Notes: a model not told the origin generated them from the letters alone. A DNA stretch of 64,000 bases from Heliophilum fasciatum (GCF_004341395.1 NZ_SLXT01000001.1:135748-199747); one strand, 5' to 3'. Shown: positions 45,350 through 54,455, numbered from the stretch's first letter. Made by a program: numbers and translations.

Positions 45350-48010
45350 TTGGATATTCATATCCTTTATTTTTTAAAATCTCTTATTTTCTTATCCAGC
45401 CTCAGTGCTTTTTTGATCGGATTTTATGCCTACATTTCCTATCCCAAAAACATCGGTGTCAATGCTTACATTGGGCTGGCTTTTTCCTCCAGCCTCTACG
45501 CATTTGGCTACGCTTTTGTCATCACCAGTAAGTCAATTGCTGAATACCAATTCTGGTGGAATGTTTCATTTCTGGCCAGTCCGTTCATCCCTGTTTTTTG
45601 GCTGATGATGATCACCCATTACTGCCGGCTTGAACACTATCTCAATAAAAAAACGATCACAGGGCTTTTTATTATACCCACAATTACTCTGCTCCTTTTT
45701 TACACAAACGGTTACCATCATTTGTATTTTTCTGCGTTAACATTCCATTTTGATGGACTTATTTCATTCGTAGAAAAAGAAAGAACTTGGCTGAATTTGA
45801 TTTGCATCACCTATATGAATTTGTGCCTTCTTGCCGGATTTCTACTGTTAATTCGTTTGCACAGCAAGGTAGGAGCCAATTATCGCAAAAGCATCAATTA
45901 CATGTTTATCGGTACATTGGTTCCCGCCATCGCGAATATAGCTTATGATGTCGGGATAACTCCCCTGCACCTAGATTTGGTCCCTGTTTCCATTTGTTTT
46001 GCTGTTTTAATGCATGCCATACCGCTCGCCAAATATCATTTTTTTGATTTGACGCCGGTTGCCCACGAGCAAATATTCGATAGTCTTCGGGAAGGTGTCA
46101 TTATTCTCGATTCTTTGGATCGCATTATTGAATTTAATCCGGCCGCCACTTCCTTTCTTCCTCATTTGACCGCCGACAAACTGGGCAAACCTATCAAAGA
46201 AGTACTCGGTGATTACCCTCCTCTCATCGGGCAAGTCGACTCAGGCACTGCCGAAACTGATATCAAAGTAACCATTGATCAAAGAACATCTTACTTTTCC
46301 TCCTGCCTGTCACCGATTCACAGTGATCACGGACAAGTGGGCAAGGCTCTTTTGTTAAGCGATATTACAGAGAAAACGCTGGCCATCGCCAAAGCGGAAA
46401 AAGCCAATCTGGCCAAAAGTGATTTTCTCGCCATGATGAGTCATGAAATCCGTACGCCCATGAATGGCATTATCGGCATGAACGATTTAATATTGGAAAC
46501 AACGATGACGGAAGAACAAAAGCAATACGCTAACGTAATTCAAGAATCGGCCGGCGTTCTTCTGAATGTCATCAATGATATTTTAGACTTTTCGAAAGTG
46601 GAATCAGGCAAACTGGATCTGGAAATTATCGATCTCGATATCAACGAAACCGTTACCAGCATCGCTAAACTTTTTGCCAATAAAGCCGCTGAAAAAGGAC
46701 TCACCTTATCCACCTCGGTCTCACCGGACATCAGGCACATGCTACGGGGCGATCCGTCTCGGTTACGGCAAATTCTATTTAACCTTGTCAGTAATGCGAT
46801 TAAATTTACCAACTCCGGTCAGGTTGCGCTCAATGCGGTTCTGAAATCCAGTGATGAAACACGCTGGTGGATTGAATTCACCGTCACCGACACTGGAATT
46901 GGGATTGAAAAAGAAACGATTGCGCATCTTTTTACGCCCTTCGTGCAAGCCGATACCTCGACTTCGCGCATGTTTGGCGGTACCGGACTTGGCTTGGCCA
47001 TATCCAAAAAACTGGTGAATCTGATGGGCGGGGAGATTGGCGTCTCCAGTGAAATCGGCAAAGGCTCGACCTTTTGGGTCTCCATTCCTTTTGAGCTCTC
47101 TCCCACTCCCGCTTCTGCGCTGCGTGCCATGGTTGATCATAATTCGAACGGTGACTATGATTGCGTAGCTGGCACAGGCGCCCCTTTGCAGAATATTACC
47201 GGTTCCGTACTACTGGTCGAGGATAACGAAGTAAATCAAAAACTTGCTCAGGTGCTTCTAAGCAAGCTGGGATTAACGGTCACCGTTGTGGACAACGGTA
47301 TGCTCGCCATCGAAGCCACGATGGAAAAGGAATTTGATCTTATCTTCATGGATTGCCAAATGCCGGAGCTTGATGGTTTCCAAACCACCCAGATCATCCG
47401 GGAAGCTGAAACCGGAACTACCCGGCATGTACCGATCATCGCCATGACGGCGATGGCGATGCAAGGTGATCGAGAGCGATGCATCCAAGCAGGCATGGAT
47501 GATTACCTGACGAAACCCTTACATAAGAACCAACTGCTGGCCGTCATCGAGCGTTGGCTTCCACCGCCAACACAAGCGAAATCACAATTACAGACCTATT
47601 CTTCTGCCCGCTCCAATATTTCCGTGGGCGATTCTTCCGTCATTTCTATGGACGCATTAAGAGAACTCCTCGGTTTGCCAGATGATGAAATGGCTCTTTT
47701 TCTTGACGCTTTAATTCCAACCTACGTGGATGAATCGCAACGTATCATGAACGATCTAAACGATGCCGTAGAACGGCTCGATGCCGAAGCAATTGAAAAA
47801 GCCAGTCATGCCTTAAAATCGAGCAGTGCGAATATCGGTGCGATCAACTTTTCCACGTTGTGTGCGCGCATGGAGCAATTGGGACGTTCGAGGCAAATCG
47901 ACAATATAAATACAATTTTTATAAATCTGAAACACAGCTATCATGAAGTCATCGCGACATTAAACCGCCTGTTACAAAATCCATCGTTTATGATGGCCAA
48001 CGAAGAGTAA
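45350..48010 (+). CDS. Hybrid histidine kinase (7TM, PAS, HisKA, HATPase, REC, Hpt)
   Basis: 886 residues, paralogue of the preceding gene. The seven-helix N-terminus and PAS region are followed by an intact H-box MMSHEIRTPMNG, ATPase motifs (NLVSNAIKFT, DTGIGI, GGTGLGLAIS), a receiver with [13 protein letters not shown], and a C-terminal Hpt domain with the phosphorelay His in ASHALKSSSANIG. The TTG start has GAGGAGG upstream. It has all parts for an internal phosphorelay, but no output regulator is adjacent. Confidence 0.92.
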   Translation: MDIHILYFLKSLIFLSSLSAFLIGFYAYISYPKNIGVNAYIGLAFSSSLYAFGYAFVITSKSIAEYQFWWNVSFLASPFIPVFWLMMITHYCRLEHYLNKKTITGLFIIPTITLLLFYTNGYHHLYFSALTFHFDGLISFVEKERTWLNLICITYMNLCLLAGFLLLIRLHSKVGANYRKSINYMFIGTLVPAIANIAYDVGITPLHLDLVPVSICFAVLMHAIPLAKYHFFDLTPVAHEQIFDSLREGVIILDSLDRIIEFNPAATSFLPHLTADKLGKPIKEVLGDYPPLIGQVDSGTAETDIKVTIDQRTSYFSSCLSPIHSDHGQVGKALLLSDITEKTLAIAKAEKANLAKSDFLAMMSHEIRTPMNGIIGMNDLILETTMTEEQKQYANVIQESAGVLLNVINDILDFSKVESGKLDLEIIDLDINETVTSIAKLFANKAAEKGLTLSTSVSPDIRHMLRGDPSRLRQILFNLVSNAIKFTNSGQVALNAVLKSSDETRWWIEFTVTDTGIGIEKETIAHLFTPFVQADTSTSRMFGGTGLGLAISKKLVNLMGGEIGVSSEIGKGSTFWVSIPFELSPTPASALRAMVDHNSNGDYDCVAGTGAPLQNITGSVLLVEDNEVNQKLAQVLLSKLGLTVTVVDNGMLAIEATMEKEFDLIFMDCQMPELDGFQTTQIIREAETGTTRHVPIIAMTAMAMQGDRERCIQAGMDDYLTKPLHKNQLLAVIERWLPPPTQAKSQLQTYSSARSNISVGDSSVISMDALRELLGLPDDEMALFLDALIPTYVDESQRIMNDLNDAVERLDAEAIEKASHALKSSSANIGAINFSTLCARMEQLGRSRQIDNINTIFINLKHSYHEVIATLNRLLQNPSFMMANEE

Positions 48011-48019
48011 TCGATATCA

Positions 48020-48052
48020 TTCCCACCTTGTTATCAAGGTGGGTTATTTTTC
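48020..48052 (+). terminator. Terminator after the second hybrid kinase
   Basis: CCCACCTTG and CAAGGTGGG pair around TTAT, followed by TTATTTTT. Confidence 0.88.
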
Positions 48053-48173
48053 AAGCTTCTTTTCTCCCACTCAGAACAAAGCTATAATGGAGCCATTGAG
48101 ACGTTGACCAGGTTGATGGGAAACTTATCCACCCTTGATGAGTAAGGTTAGCACTTCCGTTAGGAGGAAAAAA

Positions 48174-48842
48174 ATGACGAATCAAGAGTTTCAACGATTA
48201 GTTATCGAGAAATTATCCCACCTTGAACAAGGACAGGCCCAACTGCGCTCCGAGACGAACCATCGTTTTGACCTCGTTGAGAAGCGCTTCGACAAGGTGG
48301 AAGAGCGGCTTAGTAAAGTCGAAGGGCGACTCGATAAAGTCGAAGAGCAGCTTAGTAAAGTCGAAGGGCGTCTGGATAAGGTCGAAGAGCGGCTGAGTAA
48401 GGTCGAAGGGCGTCTGGATAAAGTCGAAGAGCGGCTGAGTAAAGTCGAAGGGCGTCTGGATAAAGTCGAAGAGCGGCTTAATAAGATGGACGAGCGCTTT
48501 GATAAAGTCGAAGAGCGGCTTGATAAAATGGACGAGCGCTTTGATAAAGTCGAAGAGCGGCTTGATAAAATGGATGAGCGCTTTGATAAAGTCGAAGAAC
48601 AGTTCGATAAAATGGACGAGCGCTTTGACCAAATGGACGGAAAGCTAACCGATTTGTATACTCTTTCCGCCCTTCGATTTGCCGAAGGTGAGGAATCGAT
48701 CGATGCGCGATTTGACCGCATTGAAGACAAGCTTGATGAGGTCGTGGCCAACCAGAAAGAAACCAAAGCTGTTCTATGCGATCTCCTCTTCCGGGTAAGC
48801 AAACATGAAACCGAAATCAATAATTTACGCGATGCCAGATAA
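48174..48842 (+). CDS. Heptad-repeat coiled-coil protein
   Basis: 222 residues. Residues about 30-160 consist of near-perfect seven-residue repeats of the forms RLDKVEE, RLSKVEG and RFDKVEE/KMDERFD, predicting one long coiled coil. The ends (TNQEFQRLVIEKLSHL and ESIDARFDRIEDKLDEVV) are also helical. No signal peptide. ATG 48174 has AGGAGG upstream. The DNA repeats are as regular as the protein repeats (see repeat entry), so length probably varies between strains. It may act as a scaffold or as a molecular ruler. The end overlaps the next gene. Confidence 0.8.
   Translation: MTNQEFQRLVIEKLSHLEQGQAQLRSETNHRFDLVEKRFDKVEERLSKVEGRLDKVEEQLSKVEGRLDKVEERLSKVEGRLDKVEERLSKVEGRLDKVEERLNKMDERFDKVEERLDKMDERFDKVEERLDKMDERFDKVEEQFDKMDERFDQMDGKLTDLYTLSALRFAEGEESIDARFDRIEDKLDEVVANQKETKAVLCDLLFRVSKHETEINNLRDAR
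48285..48640 (+). repeat. 21/42-bp tandem repeats inside the coiled-coil gene
   Basis: Units such as GATAAAGTCGAAGAGCGGCT and AGTAAAGTCGAAGGGCGTCT alternate (42-base period) over the first part. Units with GATAAAATGGACGAGCGCTT alternate over the second part. Some adjacent units are identical at base level. Confidence 0.9.
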
Positions 48843-49524
48843 AAACCGCTCGTACCTCAACATCGCCCTCGGCGTTCTGCTGTTCGCCTTATTGGCAGGC
48901 CTATATGTTACCCCTGCCGGTCAACGATTGCTCCTCTACTTCACCGCCGGTGACGCCTCCCTTGTCATTGCCGATCTGCAATCTTTTGGTTGGCTCGCTT
49001 GGATTGTCGCCTTTGCCCTGGTAGTTCTCCAAAACTTCCTCGGCTTTATTCCCAGCGTTTTTTTATCAGGCGTACTGGTGATGGTCTTTGGCTGGCTAGG
49101 CGGCTTCCTGATTGCCTGGGCCGGCGAAGTGGCCGGCGCCATTTGCGCTTTTGCCATCTTCCGCTACTACGGCCGCTCCTGGGCCGCGCAGTGGCTATTG
49201 AAACGAGAAAAGCTGGCCAAGCTCGACGCCTGGACCTCCCAACACGGCCTCGTCAGTATCATCCTCCTTCGCCTGGCCCCACTTGTGCCTTCCGGGGTCA
49301 TTAATTTTGCCGCCGCCCTCAGTTCGGTTTCCTTCGCTTCCTTCACTCTGGGCACCGCCATCGGCAAAGCACCCAGTTTGGTGCTGGAAGTCATCATCGG
49401 CCATGACATGTGGAACCCCGCCGACAACGCCGGGCGGCTGGCAGTAGCGCTGGCCGTTGCCGGGTTGATTTTTCTTGTACTGAAAGGCTATCATCGAAAA
49501 ACCAATCAAGAGCCTCCGGCATAA
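48805..49524 (+). CDS. TVP38/TMEM64-family (DedA-like) membrane protein
   Basis: 239 residues with about 5-6 hydrophobic segments. The family core FLGFIPSVFLSGVLVMVFGWLGG, then EVAGAICAFAIFRYYGR and APLVPSGVINFAAAL, is clear. DedA/TVP38 proteins are linked to lipid-carrier flipping and membrane homeostasis; the substrate here is unknown. The start overlaps the coiled-coil gene by 38 bases (ATG 48805) or by 11 bases (ATG 48832); neither has a good ribosome site, suggesting coupled translation. Confidence 0.82.
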   Translation: MKPKSIIYAMPDKNRSYLNIALGVLLFALLAGLYVTPAGQRLLLYFTAGDASLVIADLQSFGWLAWIVAFALVVLQNFLGFIPSVFLSGVLVMVFGWLGGFLIAWAGEVAGAICAFAIFRYYGRSWAAQWLLKREKLAKLDAWTSQHGLVSIILLRLAPLVPSGVINFAAALSSVSFASFTLGTAIGKAPSLVLEVIIGHDMWNPADNAGRLAVALAVAGLIFLVLKGYHRKTNQEPPA

Positions 49525-49600
49525 TCACTGCGCCCAGGCATAAGGATTACAATGTCATGATCCTCTTTTTCACGCCCGTCGCTGGAAAGAAGGCGCAACG

Positions 49601-51163
49601 ATGAAAAGAATTGCTTTTCCTCGGTTACTTATCCTTGGGCTCGTCCTTGTCGCTGGGGTACTGTCTCTTGTGGGTTGGGCACTAGTAAACCAACCGGAAC
49701 AATCACTGTCGCTTATCGATAAAGCCAAGAACTTTTCTCTTTTCCAGCCCGACGCTTCCACACCATCACCGGATAAAGATCAGGAACCTTCGGCAAAAGA
49801 CCAGGAACTGTCTCGGGAATCACCGGATAGCGCACCGCCCCCCAAGGATCTCGCTCTGCCTTACAAGAGCCTACAAGGAAAACGCATTCTCCTGGATGTC
49901 GGTCACGGCGGCAGTGACAGCGGAGCCGGGAGCACGCAATCGCAAGAAAAGGACATAAATTTAGAAGTTGCCCGCGCGTTGAAAACCGTACTGGAGCATC
50001 ACGGGGCCGCCGTGTTTTTGAGCCGCGATGCCGATCAAGCTGCGAGCAGTGCCGCTGCCAACGCCATGGATAGCAATCAATCCACCATCAATCAACGGAT
50101 TGCCTGGGCCAATAACACACCGGGCGATCTCTTGATCGGCCTGCACATGGGAACCTCCCGAAACAATAAAGTTCGTGGCTCCCTGCTGCTCTATGATCAA
50201 AACAACTCCTTTGCAACGCAATCGCAAAAAGCTGCTGATGTCTTGCAAAAAGAATTAACCGCCTTTTATTCTCGCTACGTGAATGCTGGAGATATCTACA
50301 AACATAAGCCGGCCGACGGAAATTTCCCCGTCTTACGGCAATCGCCATTGCCATCGGTAACGTTGGAGATGGGCTTCCTTTCGAATGAAAAAGACCGCGC
50401 ATTGTTTCTGCAACCGGATTTTCAAAAAGCCCTTACCGAGCGAATTGCCTACGGTGCCGGCTATTATTTTTCACTCGATGCCGGCCAACTGGCCCAGATG
50501 GCCATTATCATTGATGACTTAGGCAATAACGCCGACGGTACCAACGAGTTATTGGAGTTGGGTTGCCCAATCACGGTGGCCATCATGCCCTTTATGCATG
50601 CTTCCGCCAAAGAAAGTGCCTTAGCCCATGAACGTAATTTTGAGGTGCTCATTCATTTATCACTGGAAGCGGAGCGAAGCGTATCTACCGCTTATACGCC
50701 GAATACGATCACGACCGCTCTGGCTGACGACCAGATCCGCAAAATTATCAATGAAGCGAAAGCGTCTGTTCCCCATGCCATCGGTCTGAATAATCACATG
50801 GGTTCCAAGGCCACCGCCGACACCCGCGTGATGAGCGTCATTGCCGAGCAGGCTAAAGAAAATGACTGGCTACTTGTCGATAGCAGCACTTCGCAAAACA
50901 GCCAAATGAGCAAAGCTGCCGGAAATTTCGGCGTACCCTTTGCGTGCAGGGATTTCTTCATTGATAATGAGCACAATTATGCATCGAGCGTGCAATCCTT
51001 GATGGCTGCAGCGGCAGACGCCAAAAGAACCGGCAACGCCGTCGTCATCGGCCATGTCGGTCCTGACGGCGGAAAAAGCACGGTGAAGGCGATCCGCGAT
51101 TCACTGCCCAAAATTCAAGCGATGGGCATTGAACTTGTTCCCATATCGAAGATTGCCAAATAG
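49601..51163 (+). CDS. Amidase_3 and divergent polysaccharide deacetylase fusion
   Basis: 520 residues. An N-terminal hydrophobic anchor (residues 8-30) and a Pro/Asp-rich linker (about 50-85) precede an N-acetylmuramoyl-L-alanine amidase domain (about 93-270) with zinc ligands in LDVGHGG, a later Glu, and GLHMGT, and catalytic Glu in LEMGF. Residues about 282-518 match the divergent polysaccharide deacetylase (DUF610/YibQ) domain: MAIIIDDLGNN, GLNNHMGSKAT and VIGHVGPDG. Both parts look intact. It would act at the outer membrane face on the cell wall. The ATG has GAAAGAAGG upstream. Confidence 0.87.
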   Translation: MKRIAFPRLLILGLVLVAGVLSLVGWALVNQPEQSLSLIDKAKNFSLFQPDASTPSPDKDQEPSAKDQELSRESPDSAPPPKDLALPYKSLQGKRILLDVGHGGSDSGAGSTQSQEKDINLEVARALKTVLEHHGAAVFLSRDADQAASSAAANAMDSNQSTINQRIAWANNTPGDLLIGLHMGTSRNNKVRGSLLLYDQNNSFATQSQKAADVLQKELTAFYSRYVNAGDIYKHKPADGNFPVLRQSPLPSVTLEMGFLSNEKDRALFLQPDFQKALTERIAYGAGYYFSLDAGQLAQMAIIIDDLGNNADGTNELLELGCPITVAIMPFMHASAKESALAHERNFEVLIHLSLEAERSVSTAYTPNTITTALADDQIRKIINEAKASVPHAIGLNNHMGSKATADTRVMSVIAEQAKENDWLLVDSSTSQNSQMSKAAGNFGVPFACRDFFIDNEHNYASSVQSLMAAAADAKRTGNAVVIGHVGPDGGKSTVKAIRDSLPKIQAMGIELVPISKIAK

Positions 51164-51241
51164 GCGCCCCTACCGCTACGCAGCGCTCATCAAAGATAAA
51201 ACAAGCCACAATAGGTATTTCCAAGATTTTTAAATGCCGAA

Positions 51242-51271
51242 AGCCACCGGATCATCCGGTGGCCTTTTTTG
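51242..51271 (+). terminator. Terminator after the amidase/deacetylase gene
   Basis: GCCACCGGA and TCCGGTGGC pair around TCA, followed by T6. Confidence 0.88.
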
Positions 51272-51285
51272 CTTCTTTTAGCTGC

Positions 51286-51366
51286 TTCGACTCCGTTGGC
51301 TCCTTTGGCTCCTTTGGCTCCTTCGACTCCTTCGACTCCTTCGGTCCCCTCGGCTTATTTGGCCCC
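51286..51366 (-). repeat. 9-bp tandem repeat just downstream of the Gfo/Idh gene
   Basis: Roughly eight copies of the 9-mer CTCCTT(C/T)G(A/G) (plus strand), ending 5 bases from the oxidoreductase stop codon at 51371. Confidence 0.8.
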
Positions 51367-51370
51367 TTCG

Positions 51371-52465
51371 TTACTGCATATAAGTCGGCTGTTCTCCCGG
51401 CGGCGGATACAGTGGCGAGTAAACAACACCTTCGTCGCCCGACAAAATCTGTTGTTCCCGGATCGACTGCAGGATCTGCTCAATCACCAGCATATCACCA
51501 TAGGCCATTTCGGGCGTAACGCTGATCGGCTCGCTTCCGGTCAAAGCTTGATGAAAATTGATCAGTTCATTTTCATAGCCTTTTTTGGGCGTATAGGGAA
51601 TTTGCTCTTGTCGCCCGTCATTGAGCGCCACATTAACAGTGCCGCATTCGCGCTCTTCGAGATAAATCATTCCTTCAGAACCAAAGATCCGCAACCCAAT
51701 CAAGGGACGCTGCATTTCCTTGCCGGCGCAAAAGAAACCATAATTGCCGATAACACCGCTTTGGAAGCGCATATTCACCATGACGACCGAGTAGGGAGAA
51801 AAGTCATCACTTTGCGGACGTCCAAAGGCTTGTAGTTTTTCCACTGGGCCCAGGATGTGGTGCAGTGCCGCAATGTCATGAACACCCATATCCAACAACG
51901 CGCCACCGGGAAAGCGCGGGTGCTGGCGCCATTCGCGGGCTGTAAAGTCATTGGTCCACATGTCATGGGGAAAATCAACGACGCGATTAAAGATAAAGTA
52001 GAACACATCTCCGATCTTGCGAGTGCGCACCAAATCACGAATTAAATTGTTTTCTTCGTTGTAACGATAGTTTTCAGCGATCATGATGGGGACGTTATAT
52101 TTTTGGGCCAGTTCCCGTGCCGCCAGCGCTTGCTTAAAGGTCGCGGCCAACGGCTTTTCGCAAATGATTCCTTTTTTCTGACCGCGCCAACGTTGGGCAA
52201 CTGCTTCGGTCACTTCAAAATTCAATTCAATCGGCACAAGTATGTCGACGATGTCCAGATCGGTACGGTCCAGCATCTGCCGCACATCGCTATAAACTGC
52301 GTCATCTCCCAGTTGCAAGCGTCGGGCCCACTCTTTGGCTTTTTGCAGGTCTCGGTCACAAAGCGCCACGATCTTGTAGCGATCGGTAAGCTTTTGGAAA
52401 GCCGGATAATGTAATCGCTCAAAAGCCATGCCTGTCCCGACGATACCGACGTTCAGCATTTTCAT
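51371..52465 (-). CDS. Gfo/Idh/MocA-family NAD(P)-dependent oxidoreductase
   Basis: 364 residues. The N-terminal Rossmann motif is VGIVGTGMA, followed by the acidic residue region ALCDRD; the family EKPLA motif is present (CEKPLAATF) and a His in the DMGVHDIAAL helix. The family oxidises or reduces sugars, inositols and similar substrates; the substrate is unknown. ATG 52465 is chosen because GAGGTGG lies 5-6 bases upstream; a GTG at 52474 lies within that site. No sugar pathway genes are adjacent. Confidence 0.85.
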   Translation of the reverse strand: MKMLNVGIVGTGMAFERLHYPAFQKLTDRYKIVALCDRDLQKAKEWARRLQLGDDAVYSDVRQMLDRTDLDIVDILVPIELNFEVTEAVAQRWRGQKKGIICEKPLAATFKQALAARELAQKYNVPIMIAENYRYNEENNLIRDLVRTRKIGDVFYFIFNRVVDFPHDMWTNDFTAREWRQHPRFPGGALLDMGVHDIAALHHILGPVEKLQAFGRPQSDDFSPYSVVMVNMRFQSGVIGNYGFFCAGKEMQRPLIGLRIFGSEGMIYLEERECGTVNVALNDGRQEQIPYTPKKGYENELINFHQALTGSEPISVTPEMAYGDMLVIEQILQSIREQQILSGDEGVVYSPLYPPPGEQPTYMQ

Positions 52466-52538
52466 GGTGGCCACCTCAATTTATTTCCGTTTGATACTAG
52501 TGTGAGAAAGGGTGGCCTCGCCTATGCAGGAAAAACAT

Positions 52539-53549
52539 TTAATGCTTTTTGCTATTGTGTTTTTTGCTATTGTACTTTTTTCCTTGTGATTTGGCTGGGG
52601 CTTTGACTTGCGATGCCGCTTGGGAGATCGTCTGGGATTTGAATTGTGATGTAACTGGAGAGATCGTCTGGGCTTTAACTTGCGCTGTGAATGGGGACTT
52701 CATCTGCGATTCGACTTGAGGTTGCGCTGTGAACTGAGATTTGGCCTGAAGTTTGTGTTGAAATTTTATGTTGTGATGCAGATCGCGCACAGTTTGATTT
52801 AATTGTTTACTGCTCATGTGCGTCAAAGCACCTTGACTACGCAGGTACAGTTTCATTTGGCCGGGATTGATTTTATACTGCACGGACGCTTTGAGCATCG
52901 CTTCCGATTGTGCCGGCGTCAATCCAAACTCCTGGCAAAGCGCGACCATCGCTTTCACTTGGCCATCGGTCGCTAATGCACCTAAATAACCACGCACCAG
53001 CAGTTCCAGCGCTGCATCATTCGTTTCGGTTGCTTGATCATCGGAACCGGTCGTGGTATCGGTGGTTGTACCTGTATTCGAATCGCCGCCGGTGGTGTTG
53101 CCGGTCGTTGCATCGCTATCGCCGCCGGTGGTGTTGCCGGTCGTGGTATCACTATCGCCGCCAGTGGTGTTGCCGGTCGTTGTATCACTATCGCCGCCAG
53201 TGGTGTTGCCGGTCGTTGTATCGCTATCACCGCTGGTCGTGGTGCCTGTCGTTGTGTCGCTATTACCACCGTTCGTTGCCTCGGTTGCTCCATCTGTATT
53301 GCTGTCGGCGTCCGTACCGGTTGTAGTTGTTGCATCGGTATTATCCGCGGTTGTGCCTGTCGTCGTTTCGCCATCAGTCCCGGTGGCTGTCCCGGTGGCT
53401 GTCTCAATCGTTGTCCCCGTCGCTTGCACAGTTTTTGTCGTTGTGTCGCCAGTGATGTCCGACAGGGTACTGGTCACAGCGGCGCTAGCTACACCAGCCA
53501 CCCCCATGATGAGAATACCGGCCAGTGCTTGTGTAAACGTGCGTTTCAT
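52539..53549 (-). CDS. Secreted Thr-rich repeat protein, probable SigI target
   Basis: 336 residues. A signal peptide (MKRTFTQALAGILIMGVAGVASA) precedes about 130 residues of low-complexity Thr/Gly/Asp repeats with unit GDSDTTTGNTTG. Then a helical domain (about 165-250, LELLVRGYLGALATDGQ ... FGLTPAQSEAMLKAS) and a Gln/Lys/Ser-rich tail ending SKKHNSKKH follow. There is no anchor motif; the basic tail may bind wall polymers. ATG 53549 has AAAGGAGATGG upstream. A SigI-like promoter lies 55 bases before the start and the gene is divergent from sigI-rsgI. Confidence 0.75.
   Translation of the reverse strand: MKRTFTQALAGILIMGVAGVASAAVTSTLSDITGDTTTKTVQATGTTIETATGTATGTDGETTTGTTADNTDATTTTGTDADSNTDGATEATNGGNSDTTTGTTTSGDSDTTTGNTTGGDSDTTTGNTTGGDSDTTTGNTTGGDSDATTGNTTGGDSNTGTTTDTTTGSDDQATETNDAALELLVRGYLGALATDGQVKAMVALCQEFGLTPAQSEAMLKASVQYKINPGQMKLYLRSQGALTHMSSKQLNQTVRDLHHNIKFQHKLQAKSQFTAQPQVESQMKSPFTAQVKAQTISPVTSQFKSQTISQAASQVKAPAKSQGKKYNSKKHNSKKH
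53075..53270 (-). repeat. 36-bp tandem repeat in the Thr-rich protein gene
   Basis: On the plus strand GTGGTGTTGCCGGTCGT and TCACTATCGCCGCC recur with a 36-base period about five times, encoding the GNTTGGDSDTTT repeats. Confidence 0.85.
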
Positions 53550-53604
53550 TGCTCTCCATCTCCTTTTTTTCTTTTGCTGAGGCTGACACCGCTTCATCCG
53601 TAAC

Positions 53605-53626
53605 TACGAGGTATTTTTGCGGGGGT
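53605..53626 (-). promoter_or_regulatory. SigI-like promoter
   Basis: On the minus strand ACCCCC (53626-53621), 12 bases, and CGTA (53608-53605). SigI promoters described in Bacillus and Clostridium have an ACCCCC-type -35 and a CGAA/CGTA-type -10. It points at the Thr-rich secreted protein gene. Confidence 0.55.
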
Positions 53627-53663
53627 AGCCAAAAAGAATTTTTTTAAGAGATATTTCCAGCAA

Positions 53664-54455
53664 ATGACCCCGCTAAAGGCTGCCTCATTTTCGGATACCA
53701 AAGTATACGGTCCGAAAAGAGGTGGGCTTACGGAAGCACTTGATTTGCTGGCCCAGATTAACGCCGGCGATGAAACATCACGAGAACAATTGATTCAAAC
53801 TTATCGCCACCGGATTGCCGGAATGGCTTCCCGGATCTGCAAACGGGCCTTAGATTGGGACAATGATGACGAATTAAGCATCGCCTTGTTAGCTTTTAAC
53901 GAAGCAATCGATACCTATCAATCGGGCAAAGGCACCGCTTTTACCACCCACGCCTATCGCGTCATTCAATCTCGCTTGATCGATCACTTTCGCCGGGAAA
54001 AACGCTTTCAGCACATCTCGCTCGATCGCTTGTCCGACGAGGATGAAGGCAACCGCCTGGAACAACTCACCTTCTCCGCCACCTACCAAGCCGCCCGCGA
54101 TGCCGAAGAACAGGAGTTGTCCATGGGCCTTTTTGTTGATGCCCTCAACGACTTTGGCATATCCCTGGCTGAACTGGTAAAAGACTCACCTAAGCATCAC
54201 GATACACGAACCAACTTGATCAAGGCCGCTCAAACCTTAGTGAACAACAGCCCATTAAAAAAACGCTTTTTTGCCACCGGCCAAGTTCCGATGAAAGAAC
54301 TGGTACCGGCTACCGGACTCAGTCGCAAAGTGCTGGAGAACGGCCGGCGCTACATCGTGGCCGTAGCCATCGTGCTTGCCGATGATGAGTTCCGCTTTAT
54401 TCGCTCTTTCTTAACCCTGCCGGAGGAAACTGAACGGAGGTACGCTCATGGATAA
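53664..54455 (+). CDS. sigI: RNA polymerase sigma factor SigI
   Basis: 263 residues. Region 2 is recognisable (LIQTYRHRIAGMASRIC, DELSIALLAFNEAIDTY, AYRVIQSRLIDHFRREKR), and the C-terminal half carries the SigI-specific DNA-binding region (ATGLSRKVLENGRRYIVAVAI). SigI factors control heat, wall or polysaccharide-related genes and are held by the membrane anti-sigma RsgI. The next gene overlaps by 8 bases and encodes that partner. The ribosome site before ATG 53664 is weak (AGAGAT). Confidence 0.92.
   Translation: MTPLKAASFSDTKVYGPKRGGLTEALDLLAQINAGDETSREQLIQTYRHRIAGMASRICKRALDWDNDDELSIALLAFNEAIDTYQSGKGTAFTTHAYRVIQSRLIDHFRREKRFQHISLDRLSDEDEGNRLEQLTFSATYQAARDAEEQELSMGLFVDALNDFGISLAELVKDSPKHHDTRTNLIKAAQTLVNNSPLKKRFFATGQVPMKELVPATGLSRKVLENGRRYIVAVAIVLADDEFRFIRSFLTLPEETERRYAHG

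Noticed and set aside
48191..48820. 209-residue Ser-rich minus-strand frame (RSSTLSKR repeats)
   Set aside because: Reverse shadow of the coiled-coil gene repeats, with no start signals.
52910..53603. Plus-strand repeat frames opposite the Thr-rich protein gene
   Set aside because: They arise from the 36-bp repeat read in reverse; the minus frame has a signal peptide, ribosome site and promoter.
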